From Candidatus Poribacteria bacterium (GTDB lineage Bacteria; Poribacteria; WGA-4E; PCPOR2b), in assembly GCA_022822005.1 (NCBI GenBank), contig JAJECO010000023.1:93904-137423 (forward strand): a stretch of 43,520 nt of DNA. The letters run 5' to 3'. The stretch's first letter is position 1. The number at the start of each line of letters is the position of its first letter. The notes below the pieces were generated by a model. That model searched no databases and was not told the DNA's origin. It was given only the letters and a program-made list of their open reading frames with translations. Positions 1 through 11,800 of the stretch are shown here, piece after piece. Both the position numbers and the translations under genes were made by a program.

Positions 1-2
1 AT

Positions 3-149
3 GCGCGCTTCCTCGTGGAAGCTGTGGGACATATTCAAGCCGAAGATTTCCGCTTGGAACTCAAGGATTCTCTCAGCGCAGCTGTCTTAAAGCCAGCTGA
101 CGGTGAAGGACATCTCTGCTTAATCATGCCCATGCGGCTGGAATCATAG
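3..149 (+). CDS. dnaN: DNA polymerase III sliding clamp, C-terminal end (partial)
   Basis: The reading frame enters from outside the window and gives 48 residues before a TAG stop. It contains ARFLVEAV, then LELKDSLSAAVLKPAD, and ends LCLIMPMRLES. The MPMRL ending is the classic C-terminus of the beta clamp, which contacts clamp loader and polymerases, and the preceding segment matches its last strand-helix unit. The clamp encircles DNA and tethers polymerase III. Position directly before recF and gyrB is the standard dnaN place. Most of the gene lies to the left of the window, so length and start cannot be judged. Confidence 0.9.
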   Translation, partial: ARFLVEAVGHIQAEDFRLELKDSLSAAVLKPADGEGHLCLIMPMRLES

Positions 150-185
150 CAGCCTTCAAAGCCAAATCGGGACCTTTTTCAGCTG

Positions 186-222
186 CTCCGGTGTGTTGAT
201 CGTATGATCTCTTCCACCGGAG
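186..222 (+). terminator. Inverted repeat after dnaN, possible terminator
   Basis: CTCCGGTG at 186-193 pairs perfectly with CACCGGAG at 215-222. The sequence after it is T-rich but has no solid T-run, so it may be a weak terminator or a site of another kind. It lies in the 165-base gap between dnaN and recF, where I see no other feature and no DnaA box. Confidence 0.35.
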
Positions 223-314
223 TGGTTTCTCTTGCTGTTTATAGACTACTTCATGTGTGTGGAGAAGATATAATTGAACAGCCCCGCCGCTCACGCTAAA
301 AGTGTTTCACGACA

Positions 315-1487
315 ATGCGACTAAACCAACTTGTACTGCGTAATTTTCGTAGTTATACTGATTGTGAAATCGATTTCACTGATCGAGTGAACCTGATTGT
401 TGGGGAAAACGCGCAGGGGAAAACAACACTACTAGAAGCAATCTATTTCCTCAGCACGGCAAAATCGCACCGTACCTATCCGGATAATGAATTGATACGG
501 TACAATGAAAGTTGGTTTTATCTCAGAGGGAAGATCGCCGCTGCAAATGGTTCGGATACGAATCCAGAAGCCCAAATAGAACCATTAGACTTGATGACGG
601 TTGAGGTCTCAAACGAGTTGAGTGGCAAGAAGCGTTTCAAGTTCAACGGGGTTCTTCAAAAAAAACTCTCTGAGTGGATTGGTCAGTTCAACGTTGTCTT
701 TTTTTCTCCTGAATCACTAACTTTGGTCAAAGGTGCTCCCGCAGATCGCCGACGTTTCATTGACCTTTTGATTTCCCAGATTGATTCGGTATATTTAAGT
801 TCGCTCCAAAACTACCAATTTGCGCTCAAGCAGCGCAACGAGTTACTGAAACAGATTCGGTCGAAACAGGCGAATCCTGACTTCCTCGATCCATGGGATG
901 ATATACTCATTGCCGAAGGAATCTCTATCAGCCAAACGCGCGTAAGAATGTTTGCCCAATTAAAAGCTTACGTTCAAGCCAAGCACACCGAATTAACCGG
1001 CGACCGCGAGGTCCTTGAATTGAAGTACCAACCGTCGCCAGAAAAAATTGACCGTGCGCCGAAGCAAGAGGCAACGGAACTATTTCGCCAAGGTCTACAA
1101 TCGTCCAGATCTTACGATATTCTTCGCGGGATGACCGCAGTAGGACCACACCGCGACGATTTCAAATTAATATTGGAATCACAGTCTGCTGGGGCGATGT
1201 ATTTTCAGGAAGCAAAGGCTTTTGGATCGCAGGGACAACAACGAACCATCGCTCTAGCCCTTAAGCTCGGAGAATTGGAATTAATACGTGAAACCACAGG
1301 TAAAACCCCTATCGTTCTGTTAGATGACGTTTTCTCAGAATTGGATGGAGAGCGCTCATCGTTTTTATTTAACCTGTTAGGACGATTGAATGCGCAAACA
1401 TTTATCACCTCGACTCGGCAAGAAGCATGGGGACCTGAGCTAGGAGATTGCCGCGTATTTACGGTGCATGATGGACAAGTCAACTGA
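315..1487 (+). CDS. recF: DNA replication and repair protein RecF
   Basis: RecF is an SMC/ABC-like ATPase that loads RecA at gapped DNA with RecO and RecR. The 390-residue product has usual RecF length. It opens MRLNQLVLRNFRSY, the family N-terminus, and has a Walker A motif GENAQGKT at residues 30-37. An ABC signature-like segment (SQGQQRTIALALK) lies near residue 305, and Walker B LLDDVFSELD is at about 335-344. No clear Shine-Dalgarno precedes the ATG, but the N-terminus fits the family exactly. The gene sits between dnaN and gyrB as in many bacteria and its end overlaps the next gene by 20 bases, which points to translational coupling. Confidence 0.97.
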   Translation: MRLNQLVLRNFRSYTDCEIDFTDRVNLIVGENAQGKTTLLEAIYFLSTAKSHRTYPDNELIRYNESWFYLRGKIAAANGSDTNPEAQIEPLDLMTVEVSNELSGKKRFKFNGVLQKKLSEWIGQFNVVFFSPESLTLVKGAPADRRRFIDLLISQIDSVYLSSLQNYQFALKQRNELLKQIRSKQANPDFLDPWDDILIAEGISISQTRVRMFAQLKAYVQAKHTELTGDREVLELKYQPSPEKIDRAPKQEATELFRQGLQSSRSYDILRGMTAVGPHRDDFKLILESQSAGAMYFQEAKAFGSQGQQRTIALALKLGELELIRETTGKTPIVLLDDVFSELDGERSSFLFNLLGRLNAQTFITSTRQEAWGPELGDCRVFTVHDGQVN

Positions 1488-1974
1488 GAAAACAGAACGC
1501 ATCGATCTGCTTCTTGATACACTTATTCGTGATTACGGTTTGGATCACAAAGTTCTTGAAGCGAAAGTCTTTGCCGCTTGGAAAGAAGCTGTCGGTGCAC
1601 TGATTGCTCGCAACACCCAACCGATTTCGCTCGTTGATGGGAAACTGACAGTTTATGCTACCGCTCATGTCTGGGTCAACGAACTGCAAATGTTGAGAAG
1701 CCAAGTGATTCCCAAAATCAATAAAGCCGTCAGTTCTCCCGCTGTGAAAACATTGGAATTTTCTATTAAACCAGTTCATTCGTCAACCTCTCCAAAAAAT
1801 CAACGTTTTCACCGTCCAAAACGTCTAAAAAAATTAGAGACCATTGAATTGGATACGGAGACATTGAAACGCATTGATCAGACCGTAGCATCGGTCGAAG
1901 ACCCAGACCTTAAGGCGCGCTTAAGGCAACTTTTTATCAAGCAGAGCCAACGCGCTCGAATTGAAGATGAATAG
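1468..1974 (+). CDS. dciA: DciA/DUF721-family protein, probable helicase-loading factor
   Basis: This 168-residue protein starts inside the 3' end of recF (two adjacent ATG codons, 1468 and 1471, are possible starts). The N-terminal half has the DUF721 pattern: AWKEAVGALIARNTQPISLVDGKLTVYATAHVW, followed by NELQMLRSQVIPKIN. The C-terminal half is basic and probably disordered (KNQRFHRPKRLKK), then a helical tail. DUF721 proteins include DciA, which loads the replicative helicase in bacteria lacking DnaC or DnaI. DUF721 genes are commonly found between recF and gyrB. The role is inferred from family and context; the gene name is moderately certain. Confidence 0.8.
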   Translation: MMDKSTEKTERIDLLLDTLIRDYGLDHKVLEAKVFAAWKEAVGALIARNTQPISLVDGKLTVYATAHVWVNELQMLRSQVIPKINKAVSSPAVKTLEFSIKPVHSSTSPKNQRFHRPKRLKKLETIELDTETLKRIDQTVASVEDPDLKARLRQLFIKQSQRARIEDE

Positions 1975-1988
1975 TAAACTATTGATAG

Positions 1989-4448
<2,460 letters not shown>

Positions 4449-4449
4449 G

Positions 4450-4938
4450 ATGTCAAATGATGGCGTCAAGTGGCGTGACAGTGGTGTGAAGATAGTCCGT
4501 AGCGATCAGCTTGATATGAATACGCCGCAGACCCCCGGTATGACCCGCGCCGCTGCTATTAATCATGCGACCGCTGGTGCTAACAAACTCTGGGCTGGTA
4601 CGGTGAACATTCAACCGAACGCAAAAACTGGTGCACACCATCATGGCAAATTAGAGAGTGTGATTTATGTCGTGAATGGTCGCGCGCGGATGCGGTGGGG
4701 AGAGCATCTTGAGTTCGTTGCAGAAGCAGGACCTGGCGACTTTATCTACGTACCCCCCTTCGTGCCACACCAAGAAATCAATGCGAGCACGGACGAACCC
4801 CTTTCCTGTGTTTTGGTGCGGAGTGATCAGGAGCCGATTGTTATCAACTTGGATATTGAACCGGTAGAGCCACCGGAGGAAGTCTACTGGATTGACCCGA
4901 TCCACCCTGAACCATCTGAGGTTATACCGAAGGAGTAA
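4450..4938 (+). CDS. Cupin-domain protein between gyrB and gyrA
   Basis: A single-domain cupin of 162 residues. The metal-binding cupin motif 1 is GAHHHGKLESVIYVVNGRARMRWG and motif 2 is GDFIYVPPFVPHQE, giving three clustered histidines, a Glu and a distal His. The ORF can be extended to ATG 4429 inside gyrB, but ATG 4450, one base after the gyrB stop, gives a natural MSNDGVKW start and is preferred. Cupins of this kind are small-molecule binding or enzyme folds; the substrate cannot be told from sequence. It is embedded in the gyrase operon with gyrA 8 bases downstream, so it is probably cotranscribed, but nothing ties it functionally to gyrase. Confidence 0.85.
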   Translation: MSNDGVKWRDSGVKIVRSDQLDMNTPQTPGMTRAAAINHATAGANKLWAGTVNIQPNAKTGAHHHGKLESVIYVVNGRARMRWGEHLEFVAEAGPGDFIYVPPFVPHQEINASTDEPLSCVLVRSDQEPIVINLDIEPVEPPEEVYWIDPIHPEPSEVIPKE

Positions 4939-4946
4939 AGCATAAC

Positions 4947-7427
4947 GTGCTAACACGAAACGATGAAAATACCAATATTGTCACGCGATATATTGAGGAC
5001 GAATTAAGAGAATCCTACCTCACCTACGCGATGAGCGTCAACACCAATCGGGCGATCCCGGACCTAAGGGATGGATTGAAACCCAGTACACGACGCATAC
5101 TCTATGCGATGGGAGAGATGAACCTCACAGCAGGACGCGCCTATGACAAATGTGCCGCTGTTGTTGGTGAGGTCATGAAGAACTTCCATCCACACGGCGA
5201 TGGTCCAATCTACGATACGTTAGTTGGACTGGCTCAAGATTTTGCTATGCGTTACCCTTTGGTCGATGGGCAGGGGAATTTTGGGTCCATTGACGACGAC
5301 CCACCAGGGGCAATGCGTTACACCGAATGCCGTTTGATGCGAATTGCGGATGAAATGTTGGCGGACATCCATAAAAATACCGTTGATTTCCAGCCAAATT
5401 ACAAAGAATCCGTGGACGAACCGAGTGTCCTGCCCGCACGACTACCAAACTTGTTAGTCAACGGGACAACCGGTATTGGGGTTGGATACTTGACTCGAAT
5501 TCCGCCTCACAACCTTGGAGAAATCGTTGATGGATTGATTCTTCTGCTGGATACTCCAGACGCAACCCTTGAACAACTCATGCAACATATTCCCGGTCCC
5601 GATTTTCCAACGGCAGGCGAAATCGTTGGACGCGGTGGTATTCGTGATATATACACCACAGGCAGAGGTTCCATCACCGTTCGAGGAAAAGCCGTTATCG
5701 AACGTACCAAGGGGGGCAAGGAACATATTCTCATCACAGAGATTCCCTACCAAGTTAAGAAAAATCAGCTACTTCAGAAGATGTATGAGTTGGTCGTCAA
5801 TAAGACAATAACGGGGATCAGTGATCTCCGCGATGAATCCGATCAAAACATACGGATTATCGTTGAACTCAAGCGAGGCGAAATCGCACAAGTAGTCCTG
5901 AATCAGATATACAAGCATACGCAGATGCAAACCAACTACAGCGCAATTATGCTATGCCTCGTTGATGGGCTGCCTAAGGTGTTATCTCTCAAAGAGATCA
6001 TGAGCTACTACCTTGACCATCGTCGAGAAGTCATACGTCGTCGGACGCAATACGATCTCGATGTCTGTGAACGCCGCGCACATATTGTGGAAGGGTATCG
6101 CATCGCCTTAAACAACATTGAGGATGTGGTCGATATTGTTCAAACCGCCGAATCTCCGGAAGATGCCCGAAATCTATTAGTAGAAAATTACGATCTTTCA
6201 GAGGTGCAGGCGAGTGAAATCTTAACCATGACGCTCCGCCAATTGACAGGGTTGGAACGGCAGAAAATTAATGATGAATACACCAACCTTCTCGAACGGA
6301 TCGAAGAATTACGAGAAATCCTCAATAGTGAGACACTCATTACCAACATTGTCAAAGAGGAATTGTTAGAACTAAAAGACAAATACAACGATGATCGCAG
6401 AACCCAAATCGTTGATGCAGCGGCTGAATTTGAGATTGAAGACCTCATTGCTGATGAAGAGATGGTTGTCGTTATTACTCATGAAGGTTATATCAAACGA
6501 GTGCCAATCACCACCTATCGTCGTCAGCACCGAGGTGGGGTGGGGGTGATCGGGATGCAAAACAAAGAAGGAGATTATCCTGAACATGTCTTTGTCGCAT
6601 CAGCCCATCAATATATCCTCTTCTTCACCGATCGGGGCAAGTGCTATTGGCTGAAAGTTTTCGAGATTCCAGAGCGCGGGCGTACCTCATCAGGGCAGGC
6701 AATCGTTAATCTCCTGCGGTTAGGAGGCGACGAAAAGATCACCGCATTTGTACCAGTGCGCGAGTTTGATGAGGAACGGTTTGTTTTCATGGCAACCGAG
6801 AAGGGCATTGTCAAAAAATGCAGCCTCGAAGTCTTCAGCAGACCCAATTCTGCTGGCATTATTGCAATCAATCTCGACGAAGGAGACAAACTCATTGGGG
6901 TACAATTGACCGAAGGCGATCACAATATTCTCTTGGTCACACGATCCGGAGGCTCCATCCGTTTCAATGAAGAGGAAGTTCGGAAACTCGGTCGGGCGAC
7001 AATGGGAGTGCGTGGAATCCGCTTGGATGAGGACGATTATGTTATCGGTATGGTCGCTGCGGTTGATGAGAGAGAGACGGTGTTAATCGTCACGGAAAAC
7101 GGTTACGGTAAGCGTACACTATTGGCGAATTATCGGTTGCAGGGACGTGCCGGAAAAGGCGTAATTGCCATTAAAACAAGCACCCGCAACGGACCCGTTG
7201 TCGCAGCGAAAATAGTGTCGGACGATGATGAACTGATTATTGTAAATTCAAACGGCATGCTGACACGGATGGCGGTCAACGATATCCGCACGATTGGGAG
7301 AAACACCCAAGGTGTGCGTTTAATGTCCTTGCGTAAGGAGGAGACTGTCGTTGATGTCGGAAAGATCTCCCCAAATGGTGATGCCGAAGTCCCAGATGAG
7401 GACAAATCCAAGGTTGACGAAAGTTGA
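4947..7427 (+). CDS. gyrA: DNA gyrase subunit A
   Basis: GyrA is the DNA-cleaving subunit of gyrase. The 826-residue protein starts at GTG with an AGGAG site 11 bases upstream. The catalytic tyrosine is Y125 in GAMRYTECR. The winged-helix region reads HPHGDGPIYD (81-90). The C-terminal beta-pinwheel has repeated blades, for example GRATMGVRG and GRNTQGVRL. Two oddities: the residue matching E. coli Ser83 is Gly86, and the GyrA-box is QHRGGVG (about residues 526-532) rather than the usual QRRGGKG type. Next to gyrB, it is more likely gyrase than topoisomerase IV. The C-terminus has an acidic tail (EVPDEDKSKVDES), as in many GyrA proteins. Confidence 0.96.
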   Translation: MLTRNDENTNIVTRYIEDELRESYLTYAMSVNTNRAIPDLRDGLKPSTRRILYAMGEMNLTAGRAYDKCAAVVGEVMKNFHPHGDGPIYDTLVGLAQDFAMRYPLVDGQGNFGSIDDDPPGAMRYTECRLMRIADEMLADIHKNTVDFQPNYKESVDEPSVLPARLPNLLVNGTTGIGVGYLTRIPPHNLGEIVDGLILLLDTPDATLEQLMQHIPGPDFPTAGEIVGRGGIRDIYTTGRGSITVRGKAVIERTKGGKEHILITEIPYQVKKNQLLQKMYELVVNKTITGISDLRDESDQNIRIIVELKRGEIAQVVLNQIYKHTQMQTNYSAIMLCLVDGLPKVLSLKEIMSYYLDHRREVIRRRTQYDLDVCERRAHIVEGYRIALNNIEDVVDIVQTAESPEDARNLLVENYDLSEVQASEILTMTLRQLTGLERQKINDEYTNLLERIEELREILNSETLITNIVKEELLELKDKYNDDRRTQIVDAAAEFEIEDLIADEEMVVVITHEGYIKRVPITTYRRQHRGGVGVIGMQNKEGDYPEHVFVASAHQYILFFTDRGKCYWLKVFEIPERGRTSSGQAIVNLLRLGGDEKITAFVPVREFDEERFVFMATEKGIVKKCSLEVFSRPNSAGIIAINLDEGDKLIGVQLTEGDHNILLVTRSGGSIRFNEEEVRKLGRATMGVRGIRLDEDDYVIGMVAAVDERETVLIVTENGYGKRTLLANYRLQGRAGKGVIAIKTSTRNGPVVAAKIVSDDDELIIVNSNGMLTRMAVNDIRTIGRNTQGVRLMSLRKEETVVDVGKISPNGDAEVPDEDKSKVDES

Positions 7428-7453
7428 TACGTCGCCTGTAGAAAGATCTGGAT

Positions 7454-8863
7454 ATGAGACTTTTATCTGCGATATTGCTTGCTACCCTGATAGTGGTGAA
7501 TTTAAATGCACAACTGAACACTTCTGACGCAGCAGTATCAGATTCCTCATTACAGCCTGAATATGAACGTGCGAAGCGGGTTTACGCACACTTGATCTCT
7601 GCCACCTATCTCCGGGAAACAGCCAAACTGTTTCCTGCGAAAAAAGAGTATCAGCAGATTCTACGTGAACATGAGGAGTCCGCCTTTGTCCATACGCAAC
7701 TGGCGAGTCTGAGCATGGAGATTTACGACCTCCCAGCTGCCGAGCAGAGCTGCCGCAGAGCCATTGAAATTGACCCCGAAAAACCGACGCCCTTCTATCT
7801 GCTGGGGCAGATTATGATCTGGCGATACGGAGATGCGAAGAACAAAGATAGGTGGAGCGATATTATTGAGGCATTCCGAAAAGTTATCGAACTCGATCCT
7901 GACCATTATGGATTTGAGAGAAATGGACGTCCGTTCAGCGCGTACTCCTACCTCGGGCAAATTTCAGAGCAAATCGGAGACTACCAATCTGCCGCCAACG
8001 CTTTCAAAGAGTTGATTCGCATTATGCCTTATCAACCAGCCTACTATTTGCGGCTGGCGAACGTTTATAACCAGTTGGGGGATAAACAGGAAGCAATTAC
8101 AGCTTATGAGCGCGCAATCAAAATCAACAACGACCTGTGGAGAGCGCATGATGCACTGTGGAAACTGTGCGTTGAGCAGCATGATCTGTTATATCCAGCA
8201 GATCGGTTAGAAGACGCAGCAGAAAACCTGCGGAAAGCAATTCACTCCTACTCTGAACTGCGTCGACTCGCTCCACCTGCTAACCACAAACACGATGATG
8301 ATCTACTAACACAGTTTCGCGCGCGGCTTGGGAGCCTGTACGTCGTCCTTCAACGGGAAAACGAGGCGCTTGAAGTTTTAGAAAAAGCCTTAGAAACAAA
8401 TCCTGATGATCCCGATGCGAACTACTGGATCGGAATTACTCACCAAGCAATTGGTAATTTTGAACAAGCTGAACATCATCTTAGAAGAACAATTGCACTC
8501 TCACCCGAACGTGAAGACGCTTACAATGCGTTAGGGTATTTTTTTGCTGAACTTGGAACAAACTTGGACGAAGCTGTGAGCCTAATCCAGAAAGCCCTGA
8601 AAAAATCGCCAGCGAATGGCGCCTATTTGGATAGCCTTGGTTGGGCATATTTCAAGCAGGGTAAGCTGAATGACGCATTGAAACAACTTGAAAAAGCAGC
8701 TCTCTATATGCCAGATAATGTAGAGCTCCAGGATCACCTTGGGGAGGTCTATTTAAAAAAAGGACGTAAGAAAGAAGCGGTTGCTGCGTGGCAAAGGGCG
8801 ATTCAACTATCACCGGGTAATACCGCTATTCTGGAGAAGCTGAAAAAGCATGGACAAGAATGA
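7454..8863 (+). CDS. Secreted TPR-repeat protein
   Basis: 469 residues with an N-terminal signal peptide (RLLSAILLATLIVVNLNAQ, cleavage likely near residue 20). The rest is almost entirely tetratricopeptide repeats, with recognisable units such as AEQSCRRAIEIDPEKPTPFY, then AYERAIKINNDLWRAH, and ALEKALETNPDDPDANYWIG. The last repeats (LGWAYFKQGKLNDALKQLEK and VYLKKGRKKEAVAAWQRAI) are highly regular. TPR arrays are protein-binding scaffolds; the partner is unknown. It is probably exported across the inner membrane. It starts 27 bases after gyrA and is followed 27 bases later by another exported protein gene, so both may belong to one transcription unit. Confidence 0.85.
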   Translation: MRLLSAILLATLIVVNLNAQLNTSDAAVSDSSLQPEYERAKRVYAHLISATYLRETAKLFPAKKEYQQILREHEESAFVHTQLASLSMEIYDLPAAEQSCRRAIEIDPEKPTPFYLLGQIMIWRYGDAKNKDRWSDIIEAFRKVIELDPDHYGFERNGRPFSAYSYLGQISEQIGDYQSAANAFKELIRIMPYQPAYYLRLANVYNQLGDKQEAITAYERAIKINNDLWRAHDALWKLCVEQHDLLYPADRLEDAAENLRKAIHSYSELRRLAPPANHKHDDDLLTQFRARLGSLYVVLQRENEALEVLEKALETNPDDPDANYWIGITHQAIGNFEQAEHHLRRTIALSPEREDAYNALGYFFAELGTNLDEAVSLIQKALKKSPANGAYLDSLGWAYFKQGKLNDALKQLEKAALYMPDNVELQDHLGEVYLKKGRKKEAVAAWQRAIQLSPGNTAILEKLKKHGQE

Positions 8864-8889
8864 ACTCCGAAGAATGAGGAAATGGAGAC

Positions 8890-10683
8890 ATGAGAAAATG
8901 GCGAAATGGTGCGTTCATTGGTTCATTGTTTCATGAATTCATTCAGGGGGTGTGGAATGCACGGGCTGTTGCACGCTTCACGCTTCACGTTTTACCCATT
9001 GCGCTTTACCTTCTGCTGGGAGTGTCAACCGCGTACGATTGGATCGATGGCACTCCCTATTTTTATGAACACTTCGGTCCTGTCCTCAAAGATGTTGGTG
9101 AAGTGCCTTCTGCGCCTGCTCGACCAAATGCGCCTCAACCGGTGCTTGGAGACCGCAAGAACTTCTTTTCGGTCAATTTTAATACCCACGAACAATATAT
9201 TGTTCAAGCCACATTGCGGGCGATTGGGGAATTCTGTTACATCTTCGTTGAGGATTCGCAGTGGCTGCAGACGGTGAATGACGAAACGGTTCGCTCAGTG
9301 CGCCGTGCATTCGATGACGCAGTGCCCGCCGACTTGAACCGTGGAATCTACGAAATCGAAACAGAACTTTTCGGTGCACCGCCAGACATTGATGGCGATA
9401 AGCGAATCTATCTGCTTTTATTAGACATTCGCGATAAGGAGACGCGGGGCGGCAGTTTTGTCGCAGGTTTTTTTAGTCCAGTCAACCAGCACCGAGGTGT
9501 TCTCAGGCACCCAGATATAGGTATTCCGGTCCGTAGCAATGAACTCGAGATACTCTATCTGGATACCAACCCCCAGAACGCAGGGAGTGAGAACGCGTTC
9601 GGTGTACTCGCTCACGAATTTCAGCATCTCATCCACTGGCGGCATGACCCAAATGAAGCGATCTGGGTCAATGAAGGCTGCGCTGAATATGCTACATTCG
9701 TTTGCGGTTATCAAGTACGAAACCATGTCTCAGCATTTCAACAGAATCCACATGTTTCACTTGTGAATTGGCCCCAAGGAATGCAGAGCCAAGTTGCCCA
9801 CTATGGTGCGGTGTACTTGTGGATGCTTTATCTCCATGAACATTACGGTGGCGCACAGACGATCGCCACAATTGTGAAAAATCGAGAGAACGGAATCTCC
9901 GGCATTAATAGTGCTTTACACGCGCGTAGTGTGGAATCGACCTTCTCTGCTATCTATGCTGATTGGAAGGTCGCAAATTATCTTGATGATGGCAATTTTG
10001 CTGATGGGCGGTACGGTTATCAGAATGAACAATTAACGCTCCGATCTCGCCGTGAGCATCGTTCATATCCTGTTTCCGTTAAAAACAACGTACTTGCCAG
10101 CTATGCGTCGGACTATATTCCTTTTTATCCTAACGCAGGAAACGGTAGCCTGAGCCTTTCCTTTGAGGGTGATAATCATCACCCTTACGATGTCAAGGTT
10201 ATTGAGTTTCAAGGGGGACAACCGACGACAGTCTATGATATGTCGTTAACTGAGATTGGAAAAGGAAGTCTGCTTATCTTGGATTTTGGGAGGAGTGTTG
10301 AGAAAATCACGCTTATCCCAAGTGTGCAACCCAACAGCGAGTTACCGCCACCCACCGTATCATCTTACGCTTATAGCGCGGAGCAGATTGTCGAAAAGGT
10401 AGAATTTAATGCAACAGTCTTGCCCAATCCCGTTCACCCAAGGTACTGGGACATCATCGCCGTTCCAAATCACGCAATTGGTGCAAGTCCACCACACATC
10501 ACGATTGCGCAAGGTGTTGAATCCGTTATTTCAACAGATCCAATGAAGGTTGTGCAAGATGGAGCCATTTACACCTATTCGCTTTATCTTGCTCCGGAGA
10601 TCGCCCCCGAAAGCGTCCGGTGGGAGATTTTCTTTTTGGGTGAATCGGTTGGATCTGGTGAACTTGAAAAACATAATGAGTAG
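8890..10683 (+). CDS. Exported gluzincin-type zinc metallopeptidase (M30/M6-like)
   Basis: 597 residues. A hydrophobic segment near residues 33-50 (FTLHVLPIALYLLLGV) is a signal peptide or membrane anchor. The zinc-binding motif is HEFQH at residues 242-246, followed by WVNEGCAEYA with E262 as the probable third zinc ligand. The HEFQH-x15-E layout and the NEG-AEYA motif resemble hyicolysin-like (M30) and immune-inhibitor-A-like (M6) peptidases, and many uncharacterised exported peptidases. The C-terminal third has a beta-rich pattern without recognisable catalytic residues. An active extracytoplasmic peptidase is likely; the exact family is uncertain. Confidence 0.75.
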   Translation: MRKWRNGAFIGSLFHEFIQGVWNARAVARFTLHVLPIALYLLLGVSTAYDWIDGTPYFYEHFGPVLKDVGEVPSAPARPNAPQPVLGDRKNFFSVNFNTHEQYIVQATLRAIGEFCYIFVEDSQWLQTVNDETVRSVRRAFDDAVPADLNRGIYEIETELFGAPPDIDGDKRIYLLLLDIRDKETRGGSFVAGFFSPVNQHRGVLRHPDIGIPVRSNELEILYLDTNPQNAGSENAFGVLAHEFQHLIHWRHDPNEAIWVNEGCAEYATFVCGYQVRNHVSAFQQNPHVSLVNWPQGMQSQVAHYGAVYLWMLYLHEHYGGAQTIATIVKNRENGISGINSALHARSVESTFSAIYADWKVANYLDDGNFADGRYGYQNEQLTLRSRREHRSYPVSVKNNVLASYASDYIPFYPNAGNGSLSLSFEGDNHHPYDVKVIEFQGGQPTTVYDMSLTEIGKGSLLILDFGRSVEKITLIPSVQPNSELPPPTVSSYAYSAEQIVEKVEFNATVLPNPVHPRYWDIIAVPNHAIGASPPHITIAQGVESVISTDPMKVVQDGAIYTYSLYLAPEIAPESVRWEIFFLGESVGSGELEKHNE

Positions 10684-10831
10684 ATAGAAACTTTTCTCTG
10701 AACTATAAAGTAGACAGGAAAATGGTCAGTTCTGTCACATTGATAGACTAAAATAAACAGGACCGACACTTGAAAACAGATACCCATTTTCCTTTTACAC
10801 ATCACGTTTTACGTCTCAAGGAGGTTATTAC

Positions 10832-11800
10832 ATGGCAACACCAACCTTTTATGCAGGAACAGTGGGCCAGAGCGTTTGGCGCAGCAATGATGGTGGCGAC
10901 ACGTGGGCTCGAGCAAGTAACGGAATGTTCCCGGAAGCAGATATTCGTGCCCTCGCTGCAAATCCCAACGATTCGTCAATCCTTTTTGCCGGTACAGAAG
11001 CCGGAATTTTCCGGACACAGGACGGGGGGGACAATTGGGAACAGCTCAACTCTCCTATGGATGGACTGCAAATCTGGGCAATTGCAATCAATCCCAGCAA
11101 CCCCGCTATCCTCTACGCAGGCACTTGTCCGTCTGCTCTGTTCAAATCAACTGACGGCGGGGATACATGGAAACAGCTTGATGTTGCGCTCGCTGAAGAG
11201 TGCGAGGGGGTGCCAATCATACCGCGCGTAACCTCGATCTCAATTGATCCGGACGATGATAAGACCGTCTATGCTGGAATTGAAATTGATGGGCTGCGTC
11301 TTACCACCGACGGTGGCGAAACATGGGTAGAGCGGAGTGATGGACTGAGCAGCCTCGATATCCATGGGCTGGCTGTTGTTCCGGGTGACTCTAAGGCACT
11401 CGTTGCCGCGACAAATAACGACGTGTGCGTTACGACAGATCTAAACGAATGGACGCCACTCAGTGTGGGTGATGGCTTCCCTTGGCCCTACTGTCGGGCG
11501 GCGATGTATGTACCCATGAACGGTACAGGTAGAGTTTATATTGGGGCGGGAAATGGTCCGCCCGGAGATGAAGGCGGACTGTTCTACACCGACAACCTCG
11601 GTAAATCGTGGGAACGGGCGGATCTCGGACTCACCGCCAACAGCACAATCTGGTGTTTGGCACGTCAGCCTGCGGTACCCGGCTGGTTATTTGCTTGTAG
11701 CGTCAACGGTCAGCTTTTCCGCAGCACTGATGATGGGGCATCTTGGTCTAAGCTTTCGCATGAGTTTGGCGAAGTCCGTGCCTTGGCAATTGTGCCGTAA
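10832..11800 (+). CDS. Asp-box (BNR) beta-propeller protein
   Basis: 322 residues preceded by a strong AAGGAGG site. Six Asp-box motifs are visible: SNDGGDTWARA, TQDGGDNWEQL, STDGGDTWKQL, TTDGGETWVER, TDNLGKSWERA and STDDGASWSKL, spaced as in sialidase/VPS10/photosystem-stability-factor propellers. Intervening strands include ILFAGTEAGIFR and ILYAGTC, typical of these repeats. No signal peptide is seen, and no sialidase catalytic residues can be assigned. It is best described as a propeller scaffold or binding protein, not a proven glycosidase. Such genes are frequent in Poribacteria-like genomes. Confidence 0.85.
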   Translation: MATPTFYAGTVGQSVWRSNDGGDTWARASNGMFPEADIRALAANPNDSSILFAGTEAGIFRTQDGGDNWEQLNSPMDGLQIWAIAINPSNPAILYAGTCPSALFKSTDGGDTWKQLDVALAEECEGVPIIPRVTSISIDPDDDKTVYAGIEIDGLRLTTDGGETWVERSDGLSSLDIHGLAVVPGDSKALVAATNNDVCVTTDLNEWTPLSVGDGFPWPYCRAAMYVPMNGTGRVYIGAGNGPPGDEGGLFYTDNLGKSWERADLGLTANSTIWCLARQPAVPGWLFACSVNGQLFRSTDDGASWSKLSHEFGEVRALAIVP

